Assembly (NCBI RefSeq): GCF_018294505.1 | Contig: NC_057801.1 | Coordinates: 434,346,741 to 434,410,740, forward strand | Direction: 5' to 3' | Source of the DNA: Triticum aestivum | Taxonomy: Eukaryota > Streptophyta > Magnoliopsida > Poales > Poaceae | Length of the DNA: 64,000 nt | In this document: positions 53,976-63,897 of the stretch, piece by piece | Layout of the letters: the number at the start of each line of letters is the position of its first letter | Position numbering within the stretch: the first letter of the stretch is position 1 | The notes under the pieces: model-generated | Databases searched by the model: none | What the model saw: the letters and a program-made list of their open reading frames with translations, nothing else | What the model was told of the DNA's origin: nothing | Made by a program: the position numbers and the translations under genes

Positions 53976-54399
53976 AAGATCTACCCGAGTGAGGCAAGTC
54001 CTTCGTGGGCGATGGCCATGGTGGGATAGAGAAGGTTGCTTCTTCGTGGACCCTTCGTGGGTGGAGCCCTTCGTGGACTCACGCAACCGTTATCCTTCAT
54101 GGGTTGAAGTCTTCATCAACGTGGACGTATGATAGCACCACCTATCGGAACCACGCCAGAAATTCTCCGCATCTCCATTGCGTTTGCACACTCCATTCCC
54201 ACCCCTTAGATTCTTGCACTTGCATGCTTTACTCTTTCCGCTGCTCATACTCTTGCTATGCTTGTGTAAAATGTACGGCATGCCCATTAATATGTGCTAA
54301 ACTCAACCTTAACTTGAAGAAACTAAAAAGTGCCACTTTTACTTGTTAACGGTCTAATCAGACCCCCCCCCCTCTAGACCCCTCTTCTTGATCCTTACA
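53976..54399 (+). repeat. Truncated 3' LTR of copia element 2
   Basis: Homologous to 47660-48083. Starts at AAGATCTACC and ends GATCCTTACA. An 8-11 base C run is at about 54363-54372. Confidence 0.85.
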
Positions 54400-54404
54400 T
54401 GATC
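54400..54404. repeat. Target-site duplication TGATC (right)
   Basis: One mismatch to TGCTC at 46525-46529. Confidence 0.6.
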
Positions 54405-55690
54405 ATAGAATATTTGATGGTGTGCCAGGTTGAGCGACTTTGGCCCACGATTTCAATGACTTCCTTTTGGTAGAGCTCGAAATACTTATGCTCATGGAAA
54501 CAAGAATGAATATTGCACCAAAATGTTGCGTCATTTTGCTCCATGCCTTAGAATGGATCAATGCTAGTGGCCAACCTTGCATCCCACAACAGTTCGCCCT
54601 CCCTCAACTTGAAACTTTCTTCTCTACCCCTCTTCTTTGGATCGTTCGGCCAATTGTACAGATCAAGGCTCGTCTCGTCGACATACATGTCCTCCTTCGG
54701 CTGCGTGGTGTACGTGCCCGGCTGCTGGGTGTATGCCTCTAGCTGGGAGTCATCCACTTGTCCATCCTCGAAGTAGCCTTCGCCTCCGTCGTGGATCATC
54801 TTCATCATCGCCCTGTCTGTGTCATCATACATCGTCACGCCCGATTGAGACAAACCAGAGAATAGAGAGCGGACACCCAGCTGATTCACGCCTGATGTCC
54901 GTGACCGGACAAGCTGCGGCGACGTCAAGTAGGCAAACTGGAACGGTGCATTGAGTTTGGTGCAATACGGAATGTACCCAACGGCAGCGGTCGCGGGCTG
55001 GTTGGCGACGTAGAAGTAGGGCGACTGAAACTGCTGTGGCCGGGGGCGGCGAATTCATGGAAGACGGCGGGGGCGCCTCCTCCTCCTCCTCCCCCCCAGC
55101 CAAACCACTGCGGCGGGTGTGGGCCTGTTGGTGACGTCCGAGTTGGTTGGTGACGTAGTAGTAGGGCGGCTGAACTGCTCTGGCCAGGGACGGCGTATGC
55201 AGTGATGGCGGCGCCGACACCCCCGTCTCCGCTTGACGCCCTTCTTTTTGCCATCCACTTCCCAATCTTGATCCTTTGTTCTCTTTTTGGGGTGGCAGGC
55301 TTGTCGTGTCGCCAAGTTGATCTTGTGGGCGGCCATCACCTGTGGATCTTCCGCCTCCGCCGGCTCCCGCAACTCTTCGAGTGGGGAGCCAGGCGGCGAT
55401 GGGCGGCGAAGAGGGTGGGGAAAGCGCGGGTTTTGACATGAAATATAGTGCAGACCATTCCAAATGAGTGTGCTCCGCCTTGGTTTTGGGTGGACCGAGG
55501 GTGTCGAAGTCCTGTGTGGCAGAGGTCTGGGCACCCACAAAGCCCCCTCCCACACACACATACACGTTTGCGTATAGTTTGCGAAAAATGGATGTGCGGA
55601 CACATTCGCGGACAAATACAAATTCATGTTGGACGGCATAATGCGTCTGTTTGGTCGGGACGTTTGCGGTCTATTTGAGGAAATGCCCTA
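54405..55690 (-). pseudogene. PIF/Harbinger ORF1-like (Myb/trihelix) pseudogene fragment
   Basis: Minus-strand text begins near 55640. It includes basic segments, Pro/Ser-rich stretches with PTTTSPTNSDVTNRPTPAAV, then VTMYDDTDRAMMKMIHDGGE, and near 54560 KLREGELLWDARLATSIDPF followed in frame, after a stop, by FWCNIHSCFHEHKYF. The last part matches the DNA-binding region of Harbinger ORF1 proteins as remembered (ELL..AWL.TS.DP, FW..V...F.E). It would normally pair with a transposase gene. Broken by stops and by copia element 2. Confidence 0.5.
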
Positions 55691-55714
55691 TGTTGCAGAG
55701 TAAATGCAAGTTTT

Positions 55715-55721
55715 GGTAACT
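55715..55721. repeat. Target-site duplication GGTAACT (left)
   Basis: Repeated at 56562-56568. The last T overlaps the poly(A)/poly(T) tract. Confidence 0.8.
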
Positions 55722-56561
55722 TTTTTTTGCATGGTAATATGTGTCTCATTCATGTCATAAAGATTAAAGTACAAAGTCATATAAAGACCGACATGGTAAA
55801 ACTCAAAAGATAGCAGGACGTCTCTGAGCTTGACACCAACGCCCGTCACCTGCCTCCGGCACCACCAAAGCAGCCACCGAAAGAAAGAAAATAATGGATC
55901 ACCTTCTCACCCGAGCTCGACGCGGCTCCATCGCTGATATACAACTTTGTGGACCTCCAAGGTGGCTCGCCAAAGACGAAACCATTAACGTTGAACAAAT
56001 CAGTCCGAGCAACACCCGGAACACGCCATCGAACTCCAAATCTGGCACCCCACATGACTAAGATGTCGTAGGAGGAAACCATACCTGCCATCCACGAACC
56101 TCGAGTCCAGCACACTTCCGTCTTCCGGATGTAGTCGATGCAGGCCACAATCTGCATCCGCTCCTCCACTACCTCCCAAGCTCCGCGTCGACGTTGGAGC
56201 ACACGTCGTCGCAACAGCAGAGCCCGAGGACACATGTCCACCATAAGGATGCCGCCGCCGCCACGACACCCCCGCTTGAACAGGCTGGTTCCCAGATCCT
56301 TTACCGACAATAGAGACGATCGCCTCGCCGGAGAAGAATCTGAAACTTCTTTATTCACCAACGCCGTCGCCGCCGCCGAAGCCAATACGTCAAACGATTC
56401 AAAATCCTAAGCTTCTTGTGCCCTAAAACCTAAAGCTAAAACGATCCACATGCACGGGATCCGGTGACCCCCCTCACCAACGACGCCCAAAAGGTCACCG
56501 GCGGAGGAGAGCCGCCGAAAGACGGCGCGGAAAGGAGCGGCTCTCCTGGTGGCGGCGGCTA
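55721..56561 (-). mobile_element. Poly(A)-tailed retroposed sequence (non-LTR type)
   Basis: On the minus strand it starts TAGCCGCCGCCACCAGGAG, carries a 179-codon frame and ends in eight A residues, flanked by the 7-bp repeat GGTAACT. This is the signature of LINE-mediated insertion of an RNA copy. It could be an internally deleted LINE or a non-autonomous retroposon family. No RT is present. Confidence 0.75.
55846..56385 (-). CDS. 179-codon frame inside the retroposed sequence, unknown function
   Basis: ATG at 56385, protein start MASAAATALVNKEVSDSSPA. It contains Arg-rich stretches (LLLRRRVLQRRR) and a central region GVRWRVPGVARTDLFNVNGF. The frame fills most of the 840-bp insert. No domain recognised; it may be a decayed or chance frame. 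Confidence 0.3.
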   Translation of the reverse strand: MASAAATALVNKEVSDSSPARRSSLLSVKDLGTSLFKRGCRGGGGILMVDMCPRALLLRRRVLQRRRGAWEVVEERMQIVACIDYIRKTEVCWTRGSWMAGMVSSYDILVMWGARFGVRWRVPGVARTDLFNVNGFVFGEPPWRSTKLYISDGAASSSGEKVIHYFLSFGGCFGGAGGR

Positions 56562-56568
56562 GGTAACT
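56562..56568. repeat. Target-site duplication GGTAACT (right)
   Basis: Matches 55715-55721. Confidence 0.8.
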
Positions 56569-57621
56569 ATATATGCCAATGCTCGTTCTGCAGCCATCGT
56601 GTACAGAGTAATCACAACATATTTTGTGCGGGGAGAAATTTAATGATTCGGATACGGCATTAACCCATCATAATGCAACGTCAATCTCGTGTGAAATGGG
56701 ATAGGGGAGGTTTCTGGACTGTTCGACGGCTTCTTTGCCGACGTTGCCGCTTAACTGCTTAATGTCAAATCACGTGTTGTGTGATGGAGAATATTGAGAA
56801 AGACCAGGCGGTCAAAACTGGTCACAAGAGCTTCTGTAGCTGTACCCGCGAGGGAGTAGACGAGCAAAGCGTAAGCACTAGCCGTTGTACATGAGCGCTG
56901 AAGAGGATGTGTGTGGTTTTGGCGTCCGAATTTAGGTGATCCGTCCACGTCCTCTTTAGCTTTTGCATAAAGCAGCACAAGGACTCCCGTCCCAGGTTCT
57001 ACGACCCGCGCATTTAGGCTTTACGCGCGCGGAATTATCCGCTAATGGGACGACCAAAACACTCGTTACAACATCAAAACACCAACAAAGGAAGCAGTTT
57101 AAGCAAACACTCCTCTGTAGTAATTTAAATGCTCTTATATTTTTTTTACGGAGGGAGTACTATCAATAGAACGAGCAAGCAGCCACGCATATAGACCAGG
57201 TCAGAGGAGGGACATGGCTGGAGATCTCACTCGGTCGCCACGAGGAATATGACACGATTTCCGGATCAATTCATCTGGCAAATATTGCACGCACGTACAT
57301 GCAATCTGGTCCTCCTATAGTCCTATGTGTACACGGGGTTTGCTATTTGTGTGATCACATCATCCCACCACTTGGGCCGCCCTATGAGCCGACCTAGAAA
57401 TGGGCAACAAAAAGATGGGCTCACATGTTTCTGCTACTTTGCCCTCTCGGCTCTCCGCCAGCCACTGCTAATGCGCTGCTTGTCTGTCATAGTCGAATCG
57501 GACACAAAGTGTCAACATGACATGAGATTGCAAGTTTGATACGATTCCAACTTTGCAAGGGCAAACACAAAATCCAATGACAGACACCAAATCGGTCGCC
57601 CGATAGCTTATAAGAAATCAT
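56569..57621. other. Intergenic DNA
   Basis: No convincing gene. It holds a very short Stowaway-like remnant at 57109-57157. The rest is unassigned. Confidence 0.35.
57109..57157. mobile_element. Miniature or deleted Stowaway remnant
   Basis: ACTCCTCTGTA at the left and TTTTACGGAGGGAG followed by TA at the right resemble the two Stowaway termini, only about 50 bp apart, with AAATGCTCTTATAT between. Confidence 0.4.
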
Positions 57622-57630
57622 AGTTGACTT
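57622..57630. repeat. LINE target-site duplication AGTTGACTT (left)
   Basis: Recurs at 63160-63168 directly after the LINE poly(A). Confidence 0.85.
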
Positions 57631-60196
57631 CGAGAAGGCTCGCAAAAGACGCAAAAGGCAAAGTTCTAGGATTACCAACCTCAAAGAGGGAGACGCTAAC
57701 ACGAGATATTTTCACCTCCGCGTTAATCGCCGCAGAAGAAAGAACTTCATCCACCGCCTCAAGCACAACAATGGATGGGTCACTAGCCATGACAACAAGA
57801 AAACTATTATCCAGGACCATTTCATTAAAGCTACAGGAAGGGGAGTGCCTAGAGGAAAGGACTTCAATTGGAATAATATTCCCATTCCGGATGGTGATCT
57901 CAACAATCTCGGAGACATTTTCACGGAGGAGGCGGTTAAGCGCGCAATCTCGGACTTACCCTTTGACAAAGCTCCCGGCCCAGATGACTTCACGAGTGCC
58001 TTTTTCAAGGCATGTTGGGAAGTTATTAAACCAGATATCATGCTTGTTGTGAACAACTTCTCCAACCTCCAGGTGGCAAACTTTCACTAACTCAACTCGG
58101 CAAATATCGCGCTCATTCCAAAAAAAGATGGGGCGAAAGACATCTCAGATTTCAGGCCCATAAGTCTTATCCATGCCATAGCCAAGATCATTGCCAAAAT
58201 GATGGCCACCCGCCTTGCTCCGCACATGTCAAATCTTGTCTCCAATGCCCAAAGCGCCTTCATCAAGAAACGAAGCATCCACGATAACTTCATGCATGTG
58301 CGCAACTTGGCTAGGCGCTTCTAGCAGAATAAGTCTCCAATGCTGCTCTTCAAGCTTGACATCAAGAAGGCATTTGACTCGGTGAGATGGGATTTTTTGA
58401 TGGATCTTTTGAGGCACCTCGGCTTTCCGAGCCGATTCCGAGGTTGGGTGTCGGCCCTTCTAGCATTAGCATCATCGAGAGTTTTGATCAACGGCGTCGT
58501 CGGAGACTCTATCAAGCATGGTAAGGGTTTGAGGCAGGAAGACCCCCTCGCGCCACTTCTCTTCATCCTTGCCATCGACCCACTTCACCACATCCTTGCT
58601 AAAGCGACGAGCCAAGGCCAGCCGCACCCTATTCTTGCCAAAACCGAGACCCTCTGTGCATCTCTCTATGCAAATGATGCTACCATCTTTGTCAAGCCAA
58701 TAAAAGAAGACATTCAATCACTGGCATCCATCCTTGCTAATTTCGGAGGTCTGGTGACTAAGTGTGCTAAGAGTCATGTGGCCCCTATTCGATGTGAAGG
58801 CATTGATCTCAATAATATCCTCATGTCCTTCCCAGCCATCCAAACTACCTTCCCTATGAGATATCTTGGGCTGCCCCTTTCGGTTCGGAGACTACGGAGA
58901 GTCCACTTTCAGCACTTGGAAGACAAGGTGACCGGAAAGCTCACCCCTTGGCTCGGCAGCCACGTTACATCACCAGGACGCATTGTTCTTGTAAAGGCGG
59001 TCCTCACTGCTATCGCGATCTACCACCTCACTCCTCTGGATCTGCCAGTCGAGGTCATCACGGCCATTGACAGTATTAGACGCGTTGGGCGGGATGTGAT
59101 AAGGTCACTGGTGGGAAATGCAAAATTAATTGGGAGATGGTTTGCAAACCCAAGTTATATGGTGGATTGGGCCTCCTCAACCTGCAAAAGTTTGCTACCA
59201 CTCTCCGTCTACGATGGCTTTGGTTTGAGTGGGCTGACCCCACTAAACCTTGGATTGGCATGGGCACGCCGTGCAATGATGATGATAGAAATCTCTTTGC
59301 GGCTGCAACTCGGGTTACCATCGGCGATGGTCATCGCACCACTTTCTGGGAATCACCTTGGCTGGATGGTTTTCGTCCCAAGGATATTGCTCCGAAGATC
59401 TTTGACCTATCCAGGAAGAAAAGAAGCTCCGTCTACTTGGCTCTCACCGACAATGCTTGGGTTTGCAACATTATTACCTCTCAGGGCCTCACCTTTGAGC
59501 ATATTGAGCAATTCGCCACCCTGTGGGAGAAGCTCTCCAATGTCATGCTCACCCCTGGAGTCGACGATACAATTATTTGGAAGTTCACTAAAGATGGTGT
59601 CTACTCCGCGTCTTCTGCGTAAAATGCTCAGTTTGAGGGTCTCATCGCCTCGACCATGATCTCAACAGTTTGGAAAGCTCCCCCCCCCACAAGTGCAAAT
59701 TTTTTGCTTGGTTGATAATTCAGAATAGGGTGTGGACCGCCAATAGGTTGCAACGTCGAGGGTGACCGAATTGCAACCTTTGCCCTCTTTGCAAGCAGGT
59801 TCAAGAGACGGCGGCCCACCTCCTCTTCTAGTGCCGGTTCACAGTGAGAGTGTGGACGGAGATTAAGACTTCGCTTGGTTTTCACGACATCGACCCGACA
59901 GATTGGAGACTTGTGCCCTCGGTGAGAGTTTGGTGGGACGAAGTTTGTCACAAGAGGGGTGACTCGCGCAAGGCTCGTAACACCTTGATGATGCTTGTTG
60001 CGTGGGAAATCTGGAACGAACGCAACGCGGGGATCTTCCGCAACACCGCCGCCCCTACTACCGTCGTCATCGCCAAGATTAAGGATGAAGCCTCTCTTTG
60101 GGCTCGTGCGGGTGCGAAGTATTTGAGTAATATTATTGCCGCGAGAATAATTTGTAATCGCCCGCTTGGCGGAACCATGTCTACTCCTCTTCTTAA
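57631..60196 (+). pseudogene. LINE pol: reverse transcriptase, zf-RVT and C-terminus
   Basis: Domain text in order: KRAISDLPFDKAPGPDDFTS (about 57930), ALIPKKDGAKDISDFRPISL, FKLDIKKAFDSVRWDFLMDL, the LRQEDPLAPLLF block (usual form QGDPLSP), and YAND at 58667-58678 where a functional RT has YADD. Then PMRYLGLPLS, PWLGSHVTSPGRIVLVKAVL, a zinc-type region near 59580-59830 (KAPPPHKCKFFAWL, CNLCPLCKQVQETAAHLLF) and a C-terminal segment to 60196. Stops near 58090, 58323, 59622 and 59762 and several shifts. It would prime reverse transcription at the nicked target in the nucleus, but this copy is dead. Confidence 0.88.
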
Positions 60197-60539
60197 TCTA
60201 TACTTCTATACTACTATTAAACAAGCGAACATTATTTTTCCTAAGCGCACCCCCTCTAATGTACACAGAACAAGACGGCAGAATTAAAGCCCCACGATAA
60301 GACCCACTATTTGGTTTGAACCGTCAAGATAACAACCAACTGTCACCAAAAACACGTCTAGCAATTTAAGGAGGCGGACGAAAACTCTGTCATCGTGCAT
60401 GCGAATCGTGCTAATCGTGCTAAGAGAGGAAACGAGAGAAAAATCAGCATGCAATAACTATCCCGTGATTTAGGGGATAATAGCCATCCAGCAACAGCCT
60501 CGCAACCTTGATCTCCTCTAAGCCACACAAGCCGCGGCC

Positions 60540-60930
60540 TCGATCTTCTCCAACAAACGCCCAAATCTGCTCCGCCTCACGAAGGGCAGGAAGGCCGCGG
60601 CGCGGTGGTTGAGCGCGGTAGGCAGGAACGTGGTGGGAGAGACGATGGGCTGGGGTAATGCAGGGGAGGAGGTTGGCCCCAGGAAGAGCAGGAAGGCCGC
60701 GGCGCGGTGGTTGAGCGTGGTGGTGCAGGAGCCGAGCGGGGCGCTAGCGAGGTCATACTGGATGAGGCGCTAGACCCGGACGGTGGCGGCTGCGTCGCCC
60801 AGCTCGATGCAAGCGAGAGGATGATGAGTTGGGTTACTTTGGTATCGATTTGGAGTCGGGGTGAAGATGCAGTGTCAGCCGCTGCCGCTGCTCCTCGCGG
60901 CTCTTCTTTGCAGGCCCACTGAAGGACATC
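60540..60930. other. GC-rich, possibly captured, gene segment in the Helitron
   Basis: GC content jumps compared with the AT-rich rest of the Helitron. Open frames exist on both strands (60707-60922 +) but no domain was recognised. Such islands are usual for gene fragments carried by Helitrons. Confidence 0.3.
60586..60720. repeat. Direct repeat inside the Helitron
   Basis: GGCAGGAAGGCCGCGGCGCG and about 13 further bases occur at about 60587 and again at about 60687, a 100-bp spaced duplication in a GC-rich segment that looks like captured coding DNA. Confidence 0.7.
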
Positions 60931-63090
60931 CAGACGTGCATGCGCGATATCATGGAAGCGGTTGGGTCGTTCGTCGCATGGGCTTGGCCTTGCATATCTG
61001 CCACACTGTCGTTAACACATCTCTTGGCCGCCACATTCGGCACACACGCATGTGACACATCTGGAGTTCTGAACCAGGGGCGCACGTGGTAGTGAAACAC
61101 CCGCTGGATCTTGGTCTCATCTTATTTGGGTGATTGTAGTGTGCGCGTATGAACCAAGTCACCCGTACCAGGCTTGCTGGCGCGCCGCCCTCGGGTGGGC
61201 ATGGAGTGCCGCTGCGGATGAATGGGAACGTGGGATACGCTCTGCGCCGGCAGAGGGGCCGTCATAGTAGATGGATCAGCTAGATTTGTCCGGCTCAGTG
61301 AAAATAAACAAGTCATTGGGCGAGCAAATTCGTTAGTTAATGTATTAGGTGTGGGGTTCTAGGACCTGTACAGTGTGTTTGAACACTACTGCTGAGCGAC
61401 AACATATGGTCACTAGATCTGATCACCTGACAGCATGACGAGATCAGGTTGTCACTTACCGATTGCCCCGTCAGTTCTATTTCCGAGCCAAGTACTAGCA
61501 GAGAATTAGCAGTATGATAGCTAGCATTACTCTTGCATTTTCATGCTTTTATTATTAACTGGGTAGGTCGGATCTTCACATTCACGTTGTGTATTGGAGT
61601 TATATTGTTGCTTTCTTCGTCATTACAGAATTAAATGTTCGTCTGCGTTATGGATGTTGCTAAATCATCATAATGCAACTGGTTTTTGCAGAAAATTGCT
61701 GCTTGGAACAGGAGTTACTTTAAGTCCGAGTATTCTCATTGCAACATTAACCAGTATATATTCAGATTCGCTGGGATTCTTGTATCAAAGGAGATGATAA
61801 ACCGGACAGGCAACTTTGGTACAATAGTCATCACTGAACAAGCACATTCATCCAAGCGGACTACTTCAGATTTTCAATAAAAGGTGAGGGTTACTCCAGG
61901 AAGGTAACAAATTAGGTAAACCAATTAATTTTTGTATCCATAAATTGCTATGTATATAGCTTGAGTGAACTGGAAACATGAATCCCCCCTTTCACTATTT
62001 TTTAGTGCATATCATCGGGATCTCATAGAGTTTGATGGAATATACATTGACCTCTTGGTTTCAGATTTGTTAGTAAGGGACTGCAGATTCTATTTGTTTC
62101 CTATGAGAACAATGAACAAGTGAACTCCGGTGGCCATTATTTATTTTGTTTGTAAAACAAGTAGCAAATGACAGATTTATCAGTCATAAACCATGGTGAA
62201 AGGTATTATGAATTACAATTTACATCTGTGAGTAATCTCTCCTGTATTACATATTGCCATCTATTTCACATATTCGTACTCACTTTATACTTCGGCGCAG
62301 CTGAATTGTCAATGTCCAAAACACATATAGTTCATTTGTCAGGACATTCTGTACAGCTTTTTCGCAAGTTACATATCTCCTGTCTACGTGATTCCTTTAG
62401 TTCAAAATACTGTTGAAATTTAATTCGTTGTGAAGTACGCAGTGCTCAGTTCACCTATTTGGCTATTTGGTACACCTAGCTGTATAACCTGGAAGCCCTT
62501 AGTTGAGTTGTGTTCTTGGAACTTCTTTTCAGTATATAACCTATCTGACCCTCACAAAAATTCTTATTTTTTGACAATTCAGCATCTTTATGGTGATTAT
62601 GACAGTGCAATTTGCCACGCATACACGTTTCTTTCATAGTTCATCATTTATGCTATTCTATGCTTGTGTAAACAATAGTTGCTGGTATTTCACCTCACAA
62701 AAATATTTCTTCAACAGAGTTTCCTCTTCCTCGGGTGATGATGACGAAATCAGCTTGTAGAGAAATTGTCCTATTCTTGCACATAGAATAGTATCTGGAA
62801 ATTGTGTCCATGTTTTATTGCAAGGATCCGATGTGTTCATCCTAATGTAACTTGCTTATTGAGCAGTGCATAGTTCCTGGTGGTAGAAGCTAGGCATAGT
62901 TGGGACTTCCAGAAAACAAAAGTATATCTGAAAGATCAAAATGTAAATTAGGCATTGCTTATTTAGCAAAATGTGGATGCTCTAAGAGGCAAAATTAATG
63001 TTCACAATGTTATATGACTTTTTTGTTGTTGATTTTATTTGATTGATTGCGTACTAACTAGAATGTATGAAATTTTTGTCCTATCATTGT
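60931..63090. other. Remaining Helitron interior
   Basis: Mostly AT-rich. Many short frames, none above 90 codons, no domain. Apart from the segment at 61692-61880 nothing can be supported. Confidence 0.35.
61692..61880 (+). other. Exon-like fragment in the Helitron
   Basis: CTGGTTTTTGCAG looks like a 3' splice site. It is followed by an open frame reading KIAAWNRSYFKSEYSHCNIN and continuing about 40 residues to a stop at 61880. It is a plausible captured exon. Source gene unknown. Confidence 0.3.
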
Positions 63091-63105
63091 ACGTGCGTTG
63101 CACGT
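63091..63105 (+). other. Helitron 3' hairpin
   Basis: ACGTGC GTT GCACGT, a perfect 6-bp stem with a 3-base loop, nine bases upstream of the CTAG end at 63115-63118. This is the canonical replication-terminator-like structure of Helitrons. Confidence 0.9.
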
Positions 63106-63118
63106 GCACATTTACTAG

Positions 63119-63160
63119 TTAATGAAAATGGCAAATCTTTTGCCTTGTTTCAAAAAAAAA
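63119..63160 (+). other. LINE 3' end with poly(A)
   Basis: TTAATGAAAATGGCAAATC...CTTGTTTC followed by nine A residues. It joins to 60196 when the Helitron is removed. Confidence 0.85.
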
Positions 63161-63168
63161 GTTGACTT
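63160..63168. repeat. LINE target-site duplication AGTTGACTT (right)
   Basis: Matches 57622-57630; the first A is shared with the poly(A). Confidence 0.85.
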
Positions 63169-63199
63169 ACCGTTGGACATGCTGAATTCTTGCTCCTAT

Positions 63200-63202
63200 T
63201 TA
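63200..63202. repeat. TTA target duplication (left)
   Basis: TTA precedes GGCCTCGTTTGG and recurs at 63898-63900. Confidence 0.65.
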
Positions 63203-63897
63203 GGCCTCGTTTGGATGCTAGGAGCGATATTTCCAGGGAATAGATGGCCCGGTTGAAATTTTCTTTCACCAATTAGAAACCCCGTGGAAAATTGGCGCCA
63301 TCATTTGAATCAAAGGGGCTAATCCCCCATAGAGAAAAAGGACCATGCTAGAACTGAAGCAAAATCAAAACGTGACGAACTGAAGCAACATCATACCCCA
63401 TCGAATCTTGTTGCCAGTGAGCCCTCTTTGTCCATGTATCCCCGCCGACATCACTGTCTTCACGGCCCTCACCAGCAGCAGCCGGCGCCGCCGGCAGCCT
63501 CCCTGGTGGCGCGATCTAGTGGGCAAGACGCAGAACTCCAATGGGAGGAGATCTGACGATGCGGCTGCCGCCGCCGTTGATGAGCACGACGCAGGCGGGG
63601 GCACGAGTACGAGGCACAGACAGAGACCGAGGAGAAGAGGATGGTGTTGCAGGAGAGGGAGGCGGCGGCCGCGTGAGCATTCGAGATGGGCGTCGAGAGC
63701 AAGCGAGACAGGGGATTTCGTCCCGATGTCATGGGACGTGCATCCTGTCCCGGGGAAATGAGATCGGGCCGATAAAACCTCGTACTACATTCCAGCGTCC
63801 AAATGGCCAGGCACCTGGCCCGGGGCTGATTTTACTCGCGGGGTGGAAAGGGATGGGCCGGGATCCTCAAGGGATCCCCTGGCTACCAAATGAGCCC
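63203..63897. mobile_element. Small inverted-repeat DNA element (Tourist/PIF-Harbinger-like)
   Basis: 695 bp. Termini GGCCTCGTTTGGATGCTAGG and, in complement, GGGCTCATTTGGTAGCCAGG, flanked by TTA on both sides. The interior is GC-rich with overlapping frames on both strands but no transposase text. The 3-bp TTA duplication points to PIF/Harbinger; a hAT or other origin is less likely because an 8-bp duplication is absent. Confidence 0.65.

Larger units (their letters stand above)
46530..54399 (+). mobile_element. Ty1/copia element 2, same family as element 1, 3' LTR partly deleted
   Basis: About 7.9 kb. 5' LTR 46530-48083, primer site, gag, protease, integrase, RT and RNase H in copia order, 3' non-coding region with a GA microsatellite, then only the last 424 bp of the 3' LTR. 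The polypurine tract and about 1.1 kb of the 3' LTR are missing. More decayed than element 1, with many stops. Confidence 0.9.
60197..63118 (+). mobile_element. Non-autonomous Helitron
   Basis: Starts TCTATACTTCTATACTAC after an A and ends CACATTTACTAG before a T, so it is inserted between A and T with no target duplication. It has a 3' hairpin (63091-63105) nine bases before CTAG. 2922 bp. No Rep/helicase text found. An alternative 5' end at 60205 is possible because TCTATACT is repeated, but only 60197 is preceded by A. Confidence 0.85.
57631..63160 (+). mobile_element. 5'-truncated LINE, interrupted by a Helitron
   Basis: LINE sequence is 57631-60196 plus 63119-63160. It begins inside the pol gene (ORF1 and endonuclease lost), contains RT and zf-RVT-like regions, and ends CTTGTTTC plus nine A. 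A 9-bp TSD flanks the whole. Removing 60197-63118 rejoins the reading frame end and the short 3' UTR. Confidence 0.9.

Noticed and set aside
60950..61316. Short minus-strand frames in the Helitron
   Set aside because: No domain, no codon signal, overlapping alternatives on the other strand.
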